14,344 nucleotides of DNA. Source: UMGS1002 sp964463325. GTDB taxonomy: Bacteria; Bacillota; Clostridia; Oscillospirales; CAG-272. Where the stretch lies: positions 1 to 14,344 of the forward strand of contig CAYXBY010000040.1 of the NCBI GenBank assembly GCA_964463325.1, written 5' to 3'. This document shows, piece by piece, positions 14,016 through 14,344 of the stretch (its first letter is position 1; every line of letters starts with the position of its first letter). Made by a program: the position numbers and the translations under genes. The notes beneath the pieces were generated by a model, which saw only the letters and a program-made list of their open reading frames with translations, was not told the origin of the DNA and did not search any database.

Positions 14016-14040
14016 GTCGGTCGAGAGCTTTTTCAGCCCT

Positions 14041-14115
14041 TTGCGGTGCAAATTGAGGGGGTTCAGCGTCGTGAAGACGGACGAAACCAAAAGGCAGGGT
14101 GCCTTTGGCACCCTG
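14041..14115. repeat. Direct repeat, copy 1
   Basis: These 75 bp match 14194-14267 with one substitution and one extra G. The unit runs from TTGCG through TTCAGCGTCGTGAAGACG to GGCACCCTG and carries the hairpin CAGGGTGCC-TTT-GGCACCCTG. It lies 25 nt upstream of hicA. The two copies are separated by 78 bp. Confidence 0.9.
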
Positions 14116-14138
14116 AAAGCCGCGGGACTCTGAACCAC

Positions 14139-14186
14139 GGTTCCCGGTATTGTTCAGCCGAGGCGTTCGATTTCCGGCCGGGAACC
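14139..14186. repeat. Inverted repeat in the spacer between the direct repeats
   Basis: GGTTCCCGG at 14139-14147 pairs with CCGGGAACC at 14178-14186 around a 30-nt loop. It makes up most of the 78-bp segment between the direct repeats. No gene or T tract accompanies it. Confidence 0.65.
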
Positions 14187-14193
14187 AATCAAT

Positions 14194-14267
14194 TTGCGTT
14201 GCAAATTGAGGGGTTCAGCGTCGTGAAGACGGACGAAACCAAAAGGCAGGGTGCCTTTGGCACCCTG
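14194..14267. repeat. Direct repeat, copy 2
   Basis: This is the second copy of the 75-bp unit, one G shorter. Its left edge overlaps a 9-bp inverted repeat, TCAATTTGC-GTT-GCAAATTGA (14189-14209). Its right part forms the first arm and loop of the strong stem-loop next to the tRNA gene. Confidence 0.9.
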
Positions 14268-14278
14268 CCTTTTGGTTT
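14236..14278 (-). terminator. Strong stem-loop, probable terminator of tRNA-Arg
   Basis: A perfect 20-bp stem with a 3-nt loop. On the minus strand its GC-rich core GGCAGGGTGCC-AAA-GGCACCCTGCC is followed by TTTTGGTTT and preceded by AACCAAAA. It starts at the last base of the tRNA CCA end, so it should stop the tRNA transcript. The T tract is itself paired with the A tract, so it may work in both directions. Confidence 0.75.
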
Positions 14279-14344
14279 GGCGCGTCGTAAGGGACTCGAA
14301 CCCCCGACCTACTGGTTCGTAGCCAGTCACTCTATCCAGCTGAG
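14278..14344 (-). tRNA. tRNA-Arg (anticodon ACG), 5' end cut by the window
   Basis: On the minus strand the anticodon arm ACTGG-CTACGAA-CCAGT places ACG at positions 34-36, read as arginine after inosine modification. The T arm has GGTTCGAGTCCC, the 3' acceptor strand is ACGACGC with discriminator G, and CCA is encoded. The first 10 or so nucleotides (the 5' acceptor strand and bases 8-10) lie beyond the window. Confidence 0.95.

Noticed and set aside
14016..14138. N-terminal extension of hicA
   Set aside because: The added residues are encoded by the direct repeat and do not resemble HicA; family proteins begin close to the MRFEEL segment.
14041..14267. CRISPR array
   Set aside because: Only two repeat units, too long (75 bp) and with internal terminator-like hairpins; no cas genes in the window.

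Overview
The window looks like a GC-rich chromosomal segment from an anaerobic, fermentative member of the Clostridia, most likely an uncultured gut Ruminococcaceae/Oscillospiraceae-type bacterium. The assignment rests on AGGAGG-type ribosome binding sites, AdhE, Rex, [FeFe] hydrogenases of the group B and sensory group C kinds, and a SpoIIE-type phosphatase. It is inferred from gene content, not from a database match.

Left two thirds (131-9258): eight genes on the minus strand, tightly packed except at one point. In transcription order they are rex (NADH/NAD+-sensing repressor), adhE (acetyl-CoA to ethanol), a small aminoglycoside-phosphotransferase-fold kinase, two tandem thioredoxin-like [2Fe-2S] proteins, then a 236-bp gap that holds a near-palindromic repeat, a PAS-containing sensory-type [FeFe] hydrogenase (HydS-like), a SpoIIE/PP2C-type phosphatase and a group B [FeFe] hydrogenase. 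A good promoter with an extended -10 precedes rex. Its -35 lies inside an imperfect palindrome that may be a Rex operator. Read together, this is a redox and hydrogen disposal locus: ethanol formation (adhE) and H2 formation (group B hydrogenase) sit beside sensors of NADH (Rex) and probably of H2 or redox state (HydS), with a phosphatase and a kinase-like protein as possible signalling partners.

Middle (9259-9518): a divergent intergenic region with the rex promoter pointing left, a perfect-consensus sigma-70-type promoter (TTGACA, 17 bp, TATAAT) pointing right, and between them four TCG-centred motifs at exactly 15-bp spacing.

Right (9519-13351): four co-directional plus-strand genes: a Gfo/Idh/MocA-family oxidoreductase, thymidylate kinase, cysteinyl-tRNA synthetase and a GtrA-like membrane protein. 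Three of the four overlap or nearly abut, and a rho-independent terminator follows the last.

Far right (13426-14344): a minus-strand hicAB toxin-antitoxin pair in which the HicA toxin is frameshifted at a run of six A, followed by its terminator. Next come two direct repeats of about 75 bp around a 78-bp hairpin-bearing spacer, a strong 20-bp stem-loop, and the 3' part of a tRNA-Arg(ACG) cut by the window end.
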